From: Victivallales bacterium
GTDB taxonomy: Bacteria; Verrucomicrobiota; Lentisphaeria; Oligosphaerales; Oligosphaeraceae
Length of the DNA stretch: 12,926 nt
Assembly (NCBI GenBank): GCA_017963875.1
Contig: JAGCTA010000110.1
Location: 1-12,926 of the forward strand
Reading direction: 5' to 3'
Numbering within the stretch: the stretch's first letter is position 1; each line of letters opens with the position of its first letter. Below the pieces are notes generated by a model that did not search any database, was not told where the DNA came from, and worked only from the letters and a program-made list of their open reading frames with translations. The translations under genes and the position numbers were made by a program. Shown here one piece after another: positions 1 through 7,062 of the stretch.

Positions 1-909
1 CATTAGTTTCTTTGATGGGATTTGTGCCAGGATGATGGCGACAAACATGATGGCGCATCCATACAATTGTCTGCGGGAAAGGCGTTCATCAAGGAGCAGC
101 CAACTTCCAATCACGGCAAAAGTGGATTCCAGACTCATGATGATGGACGCAATGGTCGGATTGTAGTTCTTCTGCCCAAGAATCTGAAGGGTATATGCGA
201 TGCCAGACGACATGATGCCTGCGTAAAGGATAGGAATGTAGCAGGACTTCAATGCAGACCAACTGGGGCAGCCTTCGTTTTTGAACATCATGAATCCACA
301 TAAGACCGCAACAGTAAAGAACTGAATGCAGGACAATTTGATGCAGTCCATTTTCGGCGCGAAAAAATCAACGACAAGGATATGGACGGCAAAGACGAAG
401 GCGCAGAGTAGCACATATCTGTCGCCCTGAGAAAGTGTAAATTGACGCAATTCATTGATATCAAATGAGTTGCTATTTGGATTCATGCAAAGCAGATACA
501 AAGCGACAACTGCCAGAAGAACGGCAATCCAAAGCAGCCAACTCCAGGGCTTTCTGAGGAAGATTCCTATGATTGGAACGATAATGATATAACACGCGGT
601 GATGAATCCCGCTTTGCCTGCTTCCGTGTAGCAGATGCCAATCTGTTGCAGGGAACTTGCAACAGCCAGTGCTATACCGCAGATGATGCCTCCCGTTAAC
701 AGCAATGGAAAGGAGGAATTCTTCTCCTTGGAAAGTTTGAATTTGTCAAGCAGGAATATGCATGGTATAAGGAACAAGGCACCGAGCAGTGAACGGATGC
801 AATTGAATGTATAGGGGCCGACATGGGCCATGCCAGACTTTTGCGCCGTAAAGGCAAAGCCCCAGATGATGGCTGTCAGAAGCAGGAAAAAGGTGTTTTT
901 CAATTTCAT
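1..909 (-). CDS. DMT-superfamily (EamA) transporter, 3' end cut by window edge
   Basis: Reading the complement from ATG at 909 gives about 303 codons with no stop before the window edge, so the C-terminus is missing, probably by only a few residues. The product is very hydrophobic, with about ten predicted membrane segments arranged as two similar halves. This is the classic EamA (drug/metabolite transporter) layout, and the family is usually close to 300 residues. The first helix carries IIWGFAF, typical of EamA N-termini. The second half has IASIMSLE followed by LLLDERLS near the last helices, matching the familiar 'SLEP...GEPLT' region of these permeases. The substrate cannot be read from sequence; family members export or import amino acids, sugars or metabolites across the inner membrane. 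It starts 54 bases after the GH127 gene on the same strand and is probably co-transcribed. No strong Shine-Dalgarno is visible, only a distant AAAGAG, so the start is likely rather than certain. Confidence 0.88.
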   Translation of the reverse strand, partial: MKLKNTFFLLLTAIIWGFAFTAQKSGMAHVGPYTFNCIRSLLGALFLIPCIFLLDKFKLSKEKNSSFPLLLTGGIICGIALAVASSLQQIGICYTEAGKAGFITACYIIIVPIIGIFLRKPWSWLLWIAVLLAVVALYLLCMNPNSNSFDINELRQFTLSQGDRYVLLCAFVFAVHILVVDFFAPKMDCIKLSCIQFFTVAVLCGFMMFKNEGCPSWSALKSCYIPILYAGIMSSGIAYTLQILGQKNYNPTIASIIMSLESTFAVIGSWLLLDERLSRRQLYGCAIMFVAIILAQIPSKKLM

Positions 910-963
910 TGTTTCAGCAATGCTCTTTTGGGTATTTGAGAAAGAATTGTCAAGGGATTGAGA

Positions 964-2766
964 TTATCGCGCATCCATCATATAGACAGACATCTGCACG
1001 TTTCCGCGATTCTGCCATAGCGCGTATGGAATCGCCGTGACAGTTTTCGGCTCTGTCGCAGGTGCCTCGCTTGAATACAGTTTGGAAGAGGGGATGCGCC
1101 GCTGCGCAGTGAAGCGGATTCCAACAGTGCCTGGGAGCAGGGCTTCGACAGGAACGAGTTCAAAGTTAGCATTTGCGGGGACTGAAAGTTCGATTGGCGC
1201 ATATCCTGCGTTTTCTGGAGCCTCCACGCAATAGACAATGGGACCACGGGTCAGCGCGACTTTTCCGATGTCTGCGGGAGCCCTGCAAATGATTCGCTTG
1301 ACCTGCATGGGGAATGTGATGTTCAGTGTTTCGCCTGTCTTCCACTCGCGCAATGATTTCCAGTAGCCGTTGACGATTTCCCCGCCTGCTGGAAGCACGG
1401 GATTGTCTTCGCACCATGCGGGGATGCGAATGGCAAGCGTGAATTTGCCGCCACGGCGGATTGTTACCGCGACTTTCCCGTCGTATGGATAGTCGGAGGC
1501 AATATCCACTGCGAAATCATCCGTATCAACAGACGCGGCGACAGGGATGTCAATGGCAAGCATGTCCTTTGTAGCACGGTAGCAGAAATTGCCGAGTTGA
1601 GGGAGGAATCGGCAGTAATTTGTCGGGCAGCAACTGCAATTGTACCATGGCTGACGTGTCGCCGAGGCATGGCTATACTGGAGCGTGTTGTTGTTGTACT
1701 CTAGACGGTTTACATAGAAATACGAATCTCCTTTCAGTGAAATGCCGCTGAGCGCCCCGTTGAAGATGCAGCGTTCAATCACATCCGCGTATTTTTCCTC
1801 ATTGGTCAGGGCAAGCATTCTTGATGCAAAGAGCACGAGGCCGATGCTGGCGCAACTTTCGTTGTAGGTGCGGTCGTTTGGAAGGTCGTCGTCTTCGCAG
1901 AAGGCCTCGCCGCTGGGATTGCTTCCAATGCCGCCAGTAATCGCCATTCGGTGCTGAGTGATGCTGTCGAACAGCCGTTTGCATGCGTCAAGAAGTTCCT
2001 TGTCGCCAGTCAGAGCGGCGATGTCCGCCATGCCTGAATACAAATAGACGGCTCGAACGGCATGGCCGACGGCCTCTGTCTGTTCACGGACAGGAATATG
2101 GGCCTGACGGTTGGGAAGGCCGCCAGCATCCATGTGTTCCTTTTCAACGTAATAGTTTGGCTTCGTGCCGCGCCTGTCAATAAAAAGTTTGGCAAGTTTC
2201 AAGTGCATGGGATTGCCAGTGACCTTATAGAGTTTGCAAAGAGCCAATTCGATTTCTTCGTGGCCTGGGTATCCCTCACGGCCGCCTTCGCCGAAGACGC
2301 TCCAGATATAATCAACGTAACGGCACATCGCGTCTAGGAAGAGCCTGTTTCCAGTCGCCTGATAATGTGCGACGGCGGCTTCCGTCAGATGTCCCGCGCA
2401 GTAGAGTTCATGCCAGTTGAAGAGATTCGTCCACCGTTTGTCCTGTTCGGTTACGGTGAAATGCGTGTTCAGGTATCCGTCGGGTTGCTGTGCGGAAACG
2501 ACCAGCCTGACGAGTTCATCAAGGCGTTCCTTGATCTTCTCGCCGCCAGGCTGGTTTGAAACGTATGCCATGCCTTCCATGACCTTTGCGACATCGCTGT
2601 CCCAGAAGATATGCGGCATCGGCTTGTCGCATCCAGGTGTCCAATTGAGTTTGAATGCCTCGATGCGTCCTGTTTCCTCGCAGCGCTTGATTGCGGACGG
2701 GATGGTGACAGTGATATTGCTTGCCTGGCGTGGAGCGAAGAATCTATCTTTCAACTTGATGCTCAT
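964..2766 (-). CDS. GH127-family beta-L-arabinofuranosidase-like glycoside hydrolase
   Basis: This 600-residue protein has the length and layout of GH127 (DUF1680), retaining enzymes that release terminal beta-L-arabinofuranose. The N-terminal two thirds is an (alpha/alpha)6-type domain, followed by beta-rich domains. The catalytic set of Bifidobacterium HypBA1 (Glu322 acid/base; Glu338, Cys340, Cys417 and Cys418 binding zinc, with Cys417 the nucleophile) can be placed as Glu287 in SGEAF, Glu303 and Cys305 in YNESCAS, and Cys379-Cys380 in CSCCPTN. The Glu287-Glu303 and Glu303-Cys305 spacings equal those of HypBA1. No signal peptide is visible, so it probably acts in the cytoplasm on imported oligosaccharides. 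The start at 2766 has a good Shine-Dalgarno (CAGGGGAAACATC before ATG). It lies 42 bases after the hydrolase gene and 54 bases before the transporter, consistent with one operon. Exact substrate is inferred; related families GH142 and GH146 are alternatives. Confidence 0.92.
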   Translation of the reverse strand: MSIKLKDRFFAPRQASNITVTIPSAIKRCEETGRIEAFKLNWTPGCDKPMPHIFWDSDVAKVMEGMAYVSNQPGGEKIKERLDELVRLVVSAQQPDGYLNTHFTVTEQDKRWTNLFNWHELYCAGHLTEAAVAHYQATGNRLFLDAMCRYVDYIWSVFGEGGREGYPGHEEIELALCKLYKVTGNPMHLKLAKLFIDRRGTKPNYYVEKEHMDAGGLPNRQAHIPVREQTEAVGHAVRAVYLYSGMADIAALTGDKELLDACKRLFDSITQHRMAITGGIGSNPSGEAFCEDDDLPNDRTYNESCASIGLVLFASRMLALTNEEKYADVIERCIFNGALSGISLKGDSYFYVNRLEYNNNTLQYSHASATRQPWYNCSCCPTNYCRFLPQLGNFCYRATKDMLAIDIPVAASVDTDDFAVDIASDYPYDGKVAVTIRRGGKFTLAIRIPAWCEDNPVLPAGGEIVNGYWKSLREWKTGETLNITFPMQVKRIICRAPADIGKVALTRGPIVYCVEAPENAGYAPIELSVPANANFELVPVEALLPGTVGIRFTAQRRIPSSKLYSSEAPATEPKTVTAIPYALWQNRGNVQMSVYMMDAR

Positions 2767-2808
2767 GATGTTTCCCCTGATGAATGTTTGGTACTATGGT
2801 GAACGCAA

Positions 2809-4038
2809 TTAGTCGTTGGAATTCAACTGGTTGGCTTGGCCTTTGGAGTTTTTCCCCGCAGGAGGATAATACTTGTCAAGAAATTCCGTCTGGATTTTCA
2901 GCGCGTCTTGGGCGGGCTTGGATTCCGTATAGAGAACGAAATTATGCCCCCCATTCGGCATGACATGGTAGGAATAGTGCTTGTTCAGACGCTTGAACTG
3001 GCTGATGAGGTCGTCATGGCTTTGATGGAAGACGGAGCCTTCGTAGGCGCCGCCGATGAACAGGAGAACCTTGGCGGACAACTTTTCGGCATTGTGGACA
3101 ATACTGCGCGTCATGAGTCCACGCAGTTGCACGTCAACTGGCTGGTTGCAAAAATCCGCCCAACTAAGCCAGTTGTTCGCGCCGCGTGCCATGCGGTCCC
3201 AGTAATAGCGTTGAGGCGTGACGAGCCATGCGTCATAACTGACGACCGCCTTGCAGCGTTCACCCGCTCGTGCCGCAGCAAGAAGTCCAACGCCAGCCCC
3301 GAAAGAATGGCCGATCATTGCAAATGAGTCGGGTTGGGCGTATGGAAGTTTCCAAGTCGCCCTTAGCATGGAAAGACAATCATCGACTTCGCCTTCGAGG
3401 TTCTCGATATCACCCTCGCATTTGATTAGTTTTCCCTTGATTTCAATATCCTGCTGAAACAACGGTTCGCCACGCATTGCAGGGCAGGCGATGACATAGC
3501 CTTGCTCGGCTAGTTCCGCAAGCCATCCGAGAAAATACGTCGGAATGCCGAAAGCCGCGCCATGGCAGTACAGAATCACAGGTAATTTGTCAGTCGGTTT
3601 CGGTGATGCGGGACGGATGACGCCGCCATACTGGTTGAGATTGGCGACTTTCCATTGGACGACATCAAAACGAAGACTTCTGTAGGATGGGAGATTCAGT
3701 GTTGTCAAGACGGTAAAGGACGCATCAGGCATGTCCTGCCATTTGGGCTGAGGCAGCGGTTTCAGGTCATCCATGCACTTCAGGCCATCCTTCCATGTCT
3801 TCAGGGCCTCTTCCTTTTTGCCTTGGGTACTGAGCAATCGTCCATCGAACCATTTTTGAAACGGGGCCAGTACGTTCTTGCCTTCGATAAGCGGCGTCTT
3901 CAGTGCCATGACGAGTTGCTTTTCCTCATCTGTTGGGATTCTGAACTCGTTTTCAAGCGGTTCCAGCCCTGGTCTGTCGGTATCGCCTGCGAAAAGAAGT
4001 GCCGTGAAAAGGAAAACGAAAACAAGGTGGAATTTCAT
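2809..4038 (-). CDS. Secreted alpha/beta hydrolase (dienelactone hydrolase / esterase-like)
   Basis: A 409-residue protein if started at the ATG at 4038. That start gives a clean signal peptide (MKFHLVFVFLFTALLFAGD, cleavage probably near residue 17), so the enzyme is likely exported. The open frame continues upstream to a TTG at 4149, but that extension lacks signal features and overlaps a hairpin. A second candidate is the ATG at 4050. Neither ATG has a clear Shine-Dalgarno. Residues about 150-390 form an alpha/beta hydrolase domain: oxyanion region LYCHGAAF (about 156-163), nucleophile elbow GHSFGAG with Ser245, and catalytic His365 in GGHNF. The acid is probably Glu333 or Asp342. Residues 20-130 are a helical prefix of unknown role. 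The sequence recalls dienelactone hydrolase or acyl-esterase relatives; a carbohydrate de-esterification role is suggested only by the GH127 gene downstream. Confidence 0.82.
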   Translation of the reverse strand: MKFHLVFVFLFTALLFAGDTDRPGLEPLENEFRIPTDEEKQLVMALKTPLIEGKNVLAPFQKWFDGRLLSTQGKKEEALKTWKDGLKCMDDLKPLPQPKWQDMPDASFTVLTTLNLPSYRSLRFDVVQWKVANLNQYGGVIRPASPKPTDKLPVILYCHGAAFGIPTYFLGWLAELAEQGYVIACPAMRGEPLFQQDIEIKGKLIKCEGDIENLEGEVDDCLSMLRATWKLPYAQPDSFAMIGHSFGAGVGLLAAARAGERCKAVVSYDAWLVTPQRYYWDRMARGANNWLSWADFCNQPVDVQLRGLMTRSIVHNAEKLSAKVLLFIGGAYEGSVFHQSHDDLISQFKRLNKHYSYHVMPNGGHNFVLYTESKPAQDALKIQTEFLDKYYPPAGKNSKGQANQLNSND

Positions 4039-4101
4039 CGTATGGATCATGGCTGAAGCAAACAGGCTGGTTGATGTGAAGCCAATGCTATCTTGGCATG
4101 A

Positions 4102-4145
4102 AACTGTGTCATCGGAAGAGGTTAGAACAGTCCAATGACACAGTT
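4102..4145 (-). terminator. Stem-loop downstream of the GreA-like gene
   Basis: A perfect 11-bp inverted repeat, AACTGTGTCAT at 4102-4112 and ATGACACAGTT at 4135-4145, extends after one mismatch by 3 more pairs (4114-4116 with 4131-4133) and leaves a 14-base loop. It begins 15 bases past the stop of the GreA-like gene on the minus strand. No long T-run follows (only TTT, then CATGCC), so it is a weak intrinsic terminator candidate, an RNA-stability hairpin, or an operator-like dyad before the hydrolase gene. Confidence 0.45.
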
Positions 4146-4160
4146 GCAAGGAAAAGACTG

Positions 4161-6389
4161 TCAGTCCTGAATGGGGTCTGGATCCGCTGACAGCCAGTCA
4201 AGCATATCATTGGAAAGTTTCTTGATTTCACGGATGATTGCCTTCTGGCCGTTGGGGAGGTCGATATGGTCGCCAGTCTTGTGGCCAAGGAGAATCTTTC
4301 CAAGAGGAGCCTCGAAGGATATGATGTTCTTCTCTGGCATCGTATCCATCAGGCCGAGAATATGATAGGACTCTTCCTGACCTGTCGATTCATTTCTCAG
4401 CACGACAGTACAGCCAGGGACGACATTGTTGTTGACTTCCACGCTGCGGAAATCCGTCGCTCGGATGTCCAGCAGACTCTTTTCATATTCGCTGCGGCGG
4501 TTGTTGAGGAAGCGCTGGCGTTCCTTGGCGAACTTGAATTCGGAGTTTTCGCGCAAGTCGCCATATCCACGCGCGACTTCAATGGCCTTGGTGTTTTCTG
4601 GAATCAGTTTGTTGATGATGTGCTCCAGTTCCATCTGGCGTGCCTTCAGGCTGCGAATGGAAGTGATGCGGGGCAGGGTAGAACGAGCCTGAAGCATCTT
4701 CTTGTCTGCAACCATCTCCAATGCATCTGGATACAAACGGACAATCTGCACCAGGAGGCTCTGGCGTTCACCTGCGTCAAGCAGCGACATTCTTTTCGCG
4801 CAGCGGACGAGGGAGGCGACTGCGGCCTGATCGCCGTCTTTCATAATCTGCCTTTGGAATTTCTCATCGGAAAGCAGCATCCTGTGGAGATCGCGCTGTG
4901 CCTTCAGATAATAACTTTTGACCTCCTTGAGGAGTGTCTTGAAAATAAGCGGTGCATCGGTGAGATAGGTTTTCTTCAAGTCATCGTAGTCTGATTTCCA
5001 TACCCAATAAAGCAAGTCCGCAGAGACTTTTCCCGTACTGAGTTTGCTTTCGACCACGTCATGGAGCAAATTCTTGAATTCTGTTCCCGCGAGCAGTTTT
5101 TCTGTATGCGCCCAGAGTTTGAACGGCAGGCCGCAAGTCTGCTCAACGAGGTATTCGGGGCCCTTTGCGGAATATGTGGCGCGGAACCAGTCTTGTATCT
5201 GCTTGCCTGCCATTTCATTGCTTGTCGTGGCGAAAAGATCCTCCTGCTTCCAGACAATGGCTTCGTCGGTGATCTGCTTGATGAGATTATTGAACCATTC
5301 CTGGTAGTTTGATGAGTGTTCCTGAAGAATGGCAATCGCCAATGCGAACATGCCCGTATATTCCTCACGGATGGACGCGCCTTTGAGAATCGTTGAGACG
5401 TTGTTAAGGTCTGTGCCTTCGTTGCATGAGAAATCCGTTGCCGTCTTCAGGCGTTCAACGAGTTCCTGAATACTACGCGAGGCATCCCAGCGAGACCCCT
5501 GGACGGGACTTGCCGCTTCTTTTTCCTGCGGCACATTCGAGACATTCGTTAGATTACGCAACGTCGTATCAGAAAGAATGCGGGGGACAAGCAGTGCTCT
5601 GGTCAGGTTCATCGGCAGTGTGTGCGCGGTGACGACGCATGAACGAACCAACGCCTCTAGTTCAGCCTGCGGCATTTTGGATGGCTTGTCTTCCTTCCTC
5701 AGCCACTTCTCGACGTCAGTGCCTTTCTTGACGACGATGGCGTTTTCAAGAAAACTGCGCAGACTGATGATATGCTTGCGCTTGATATTTGAGAATTTCG
5801 CGGCGCTGGCATCATTGCCCTGTGCGGAGTCTTTGCCGCTTTTGCCTTTTGTGGCCTTGTGCGGGTCTGGCAAATCATCGCAACTGATTTTGACTTCATT
5901 GCCCATATCATCGATTTGGATGACTTCACCGACGCCTAGCGAACGCTCAAAGCAGAAAATGTGCGCGTCAGCAACTTCTTCCATCACCTTCCATTTCTGC
6001 GCGATATGCGCCAATGCGACGTCTTCCTGGTTGATTGACAGCGCATTGAAAAGCCCATCTTTATCAAAGTAGTTCTTAAACTGCTGTTTTGCCAGTGTTT
6101 CATAAAGGCTTCTGAAATCCGCTGAATCGAGTGCGGCGTCAAGCATTGCCCGCACGAGTGCAACCGCATTTTCGGGGATGCTGCCAAGGGAGTTGTTTCT
6201 CGCGAAATCCGCAAGTCCCCCAGTCCAGAATTGCACGACTTCCGCCTTCCATTCATCGCTTGTCGCGGGAGATGCTTCAGAGAGGATGGCGGCCAGTTTC
6301 GCGAAACTGTCTGATGAATTCGCCGTGGCTCCTTCAAAGAGTTTTTTCAATTCGTCGTTGCATGACTGATAAGTGATGGATTCTGACAT
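4161..6389 (-). CDS. greA: Long GreA-type transcription elongation factor with large N-terminal extension
   Basis: A 742-residue protein whose last ~157 residues are a complete Gre factor. The coiled-coil domain runs from about residue 586 and has GYGDLRENSEF at its tip; Asp611 and Glu614 correspond to the E. coli GreA tip residues Asp41/Glu44 that activate RNA-polymerase transcript cleavage. A GreA/GreB C-terminal domain follows, with VVPGCTVVLRNESTGQEESY, then FEAPLGKILLGHKTGD. The first ~585 residues are mostly helical, match nothing I can name, and may act as an interaction scaffold. Chlamydial GreA is similarly long (about 715 residues), so this probably represents a PVC-type GreA. The start at 6389 is preferred because AAAGGAAAA lies about 10-12 bases upstream; an in-frame ATG at 6422 would add 11 basic residues and lacks such a site. 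The gene lies 145 bases after the lipoprotein gene and 122 before the hydrolase. Confidence 0.87.
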   Translation of the reverse strand: MSESITYQSCNDELKKLFEGATANSSDSFAKLAAILSEASPATSDEWKAEVVQFWTGGLADFARNNSLGSIPENAVALVRAMLDAALDSADFRSLYETLAKQQFKNYFDKDGLFNALSINQEDVALAHIAQKWKVMEEVADAHIFCFERSLGVGEVIQIDDMGNEVKISCDDLPDPHKATKGKSGKDSAQGNDASAAKFSNIKRKHIISLRSFLENAIVVKKGTDVEKWLRKEDKPSKMPQAELEALVRSCVVTAHTLPMNLTRALLVPRILSDTTLRNLTNVSNVPQEKEAASPVQGSRWDASRSIQELVERLKTATDFSCNEGTDLNNVSTILKGASIREEYTGMFALAIAILQEHSSNYQEWFNNLIKQITDEAIVWKQEDLFATTSNEMAGKQIQDWFRATYSAKGPEYLVEQTCGLPFKLWAHTEKLLAGTEFKNLLHDVVESKLSTGKVSADLLYWVWKSDYDDLKKTYLTDAPLIFKTLLKEVKSYYLKAQRDLHRMLLSDEKFQRQIMKDGDQAAVASLVRCAKRMSLLDAGERQSLLVQIVRLYPDALEMVADKKMLQARSTLPRITSIRSLKARQMELEHIINKLIPENTKAIEVARGYGDLRENSEFKFAKERQRFLNNRRSEYEKSLLDIRATDFRSVEVNNNVVPGCTVVLRNESTGQEESYHILGLMDTMPEKNIISFEAPLGKILLGHKTGDHIDLPNGQKAIIREIKKLSNDMLDWLSADPDPIQD

Positions 6390-6458
6390 GGATCGTGTTT
6401 TTCCTTTTTTTGTTTTTCCCATGGCTGAAGCCCTGCTGACAAGTGTCTGCTGTCAACA

Positions 6459-6478
6459 GAAACCGAGGCCACGGTTTC
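6459..6478. promoter_or_regulatory. 7-bp inverted repeat in the GreA-like gene leader
   Basis: GAAACCG (6459-6465) and CGGTTTC (6472-6478) form a perfect inverted repeat around a 6-base GGCC-containing centre. It lies about 70 bases upstream of the preferred GreA-like start, between an A/T-rich block and the gene. There is no T-run on either strand, so it is more likely a leader hairpin or operator dyad than a terminator. Function unknown. Confidence 0.35.
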
Positions 6479-6489
6479 CACATTGTTTT

Positions 6490-6512
6490 GATATATAATA
6501 TAGTATTATTTG
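6490..6512 (-). promoter_or_regulatory. A/T-rich -10-like region upstream of the GreA-like gene
   Basis: In the 145-base gap between the lipoprotein stop and the GreA-like start, the minus strand reads AATACTATATTATATATC. It contains TATATT at 6502-6497 and overlapping TATA boxes, a sharp A/T island in otherwise balanced sequence. No convincing -35 hexamer is visible at 16-18 bases. This suggests the GreA-like gene has its own promoter instead of relying only on read-through from the regulator gene. Confidence 0.3.
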
Positions 6513-6534
6513 TTTTCGATTGCCTGCCGTGACG

Positions 6535-7062
6535 CTATAATCTGTTGTAAATTTTGTAATTTGAGACAACATGCTCCGCGACCTGCCTGGCTTCTTCCTC
6601 ACGCCAGATCGGCGGCAGCATGATGACATCTGCCTCGACGTTTTTTGGAAAGTCCATGGTATGGACGAGGAAGCCGTCAAGGACAATGGCGAGTCTGGAA
6701 CTCCTGTTTTCAACGGATGCCTGCCGCCAGAGGTTCTGGCCGCGATGGTCCATCATCAGGCGAAGCCCCCATTTCCCGTTGTCGCCTCGGACCAGTTGTA
6801 CGTCTCCAAAACACGATGAGTCAACCAATGGGAATTTGCTAATGACCACTTCCTCCGTACCTTCGTAGGTGGAAACGGGCAGAATGAGCATCGTCTGTGG
6901 AGCGAAATTCCCTTGTTGCACAATCTTGTGGAAACTGATGCAGAAAATGGGTTTGTCAAAGGAAGAGCACGACTGAAGGAGGGCCGCCAGAAAGAACAGA
7001 AGAAGCAGTTTCCCGAGTTGGCGTGCTAGTGGATGGTTGATTTTTGATTGCGGATTGTTCAT
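6535..7062 (-). CDS. Small lipoprotein with SecD P1-head-like domain
   Basis: A 175-residue protein with a lipoprotein signal: basic N-terminus, hydrophobic LLLLFFLAALLQSC and lipobox ending at Cys32, so it should be lipid-anchored outside the inner membrane. Residues about 98-166 resemble the P1-head subdomain of SecD: GLRLMMDHRGQNLWRQAS, then the signature RLAIVLDG (123-130), then IWREEEARQVAEHV, parallel to SecD's 'L...G..FA.LT....G.RLAIVLDG..V.AP.I...F...EA..LA..L'. The SecD membrane helices are absent, so this is a stand-alone periplasmic relative, not SecD itself. Its ATG overlaps the regulator's TGA (ATGA, 7059-7062), implying translational coupling and co-expression. No function is established; a role in envelope or export stress is a guess from the SecD resemblance and the coupled regulator. 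Confidence 0.72.
   Translation of the reverse strand: MNNPQSKINHPLARQLGKLLLLFFLAALLQSCSSFDKPIFCISFHKIVQQGNFAPQTMLILPVSTYEGTEEVVISKFPLVDSSCFGDVQLVRGDNGKWGLRLMMDHRGQNLWRQASVENRSSRLAIVLDGFLVHTMDFPKNVEADVIMLPPIWREEEARQVAEHVVSNYKIYNRL

Noticed and set aside
4266..4994. A 242-codon plus-strand frame opposite the GreA-like gene.
   Set aside because: It overlaps the conserved Gre domain on the other strand, has no ribosome site or domain, and looks like a codon-bias shadow.
4048..6431. The 12-mer CATGGCTGAAGC occurs at 4048-4059 and 6420-6431, both times spanning a possible ATG on the minus strand.
   Set aside because: Several 12-base repeats are expected by chance in 13 kb, and neither ATG is the preferred start. 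No evidence of a shared regulatory element.
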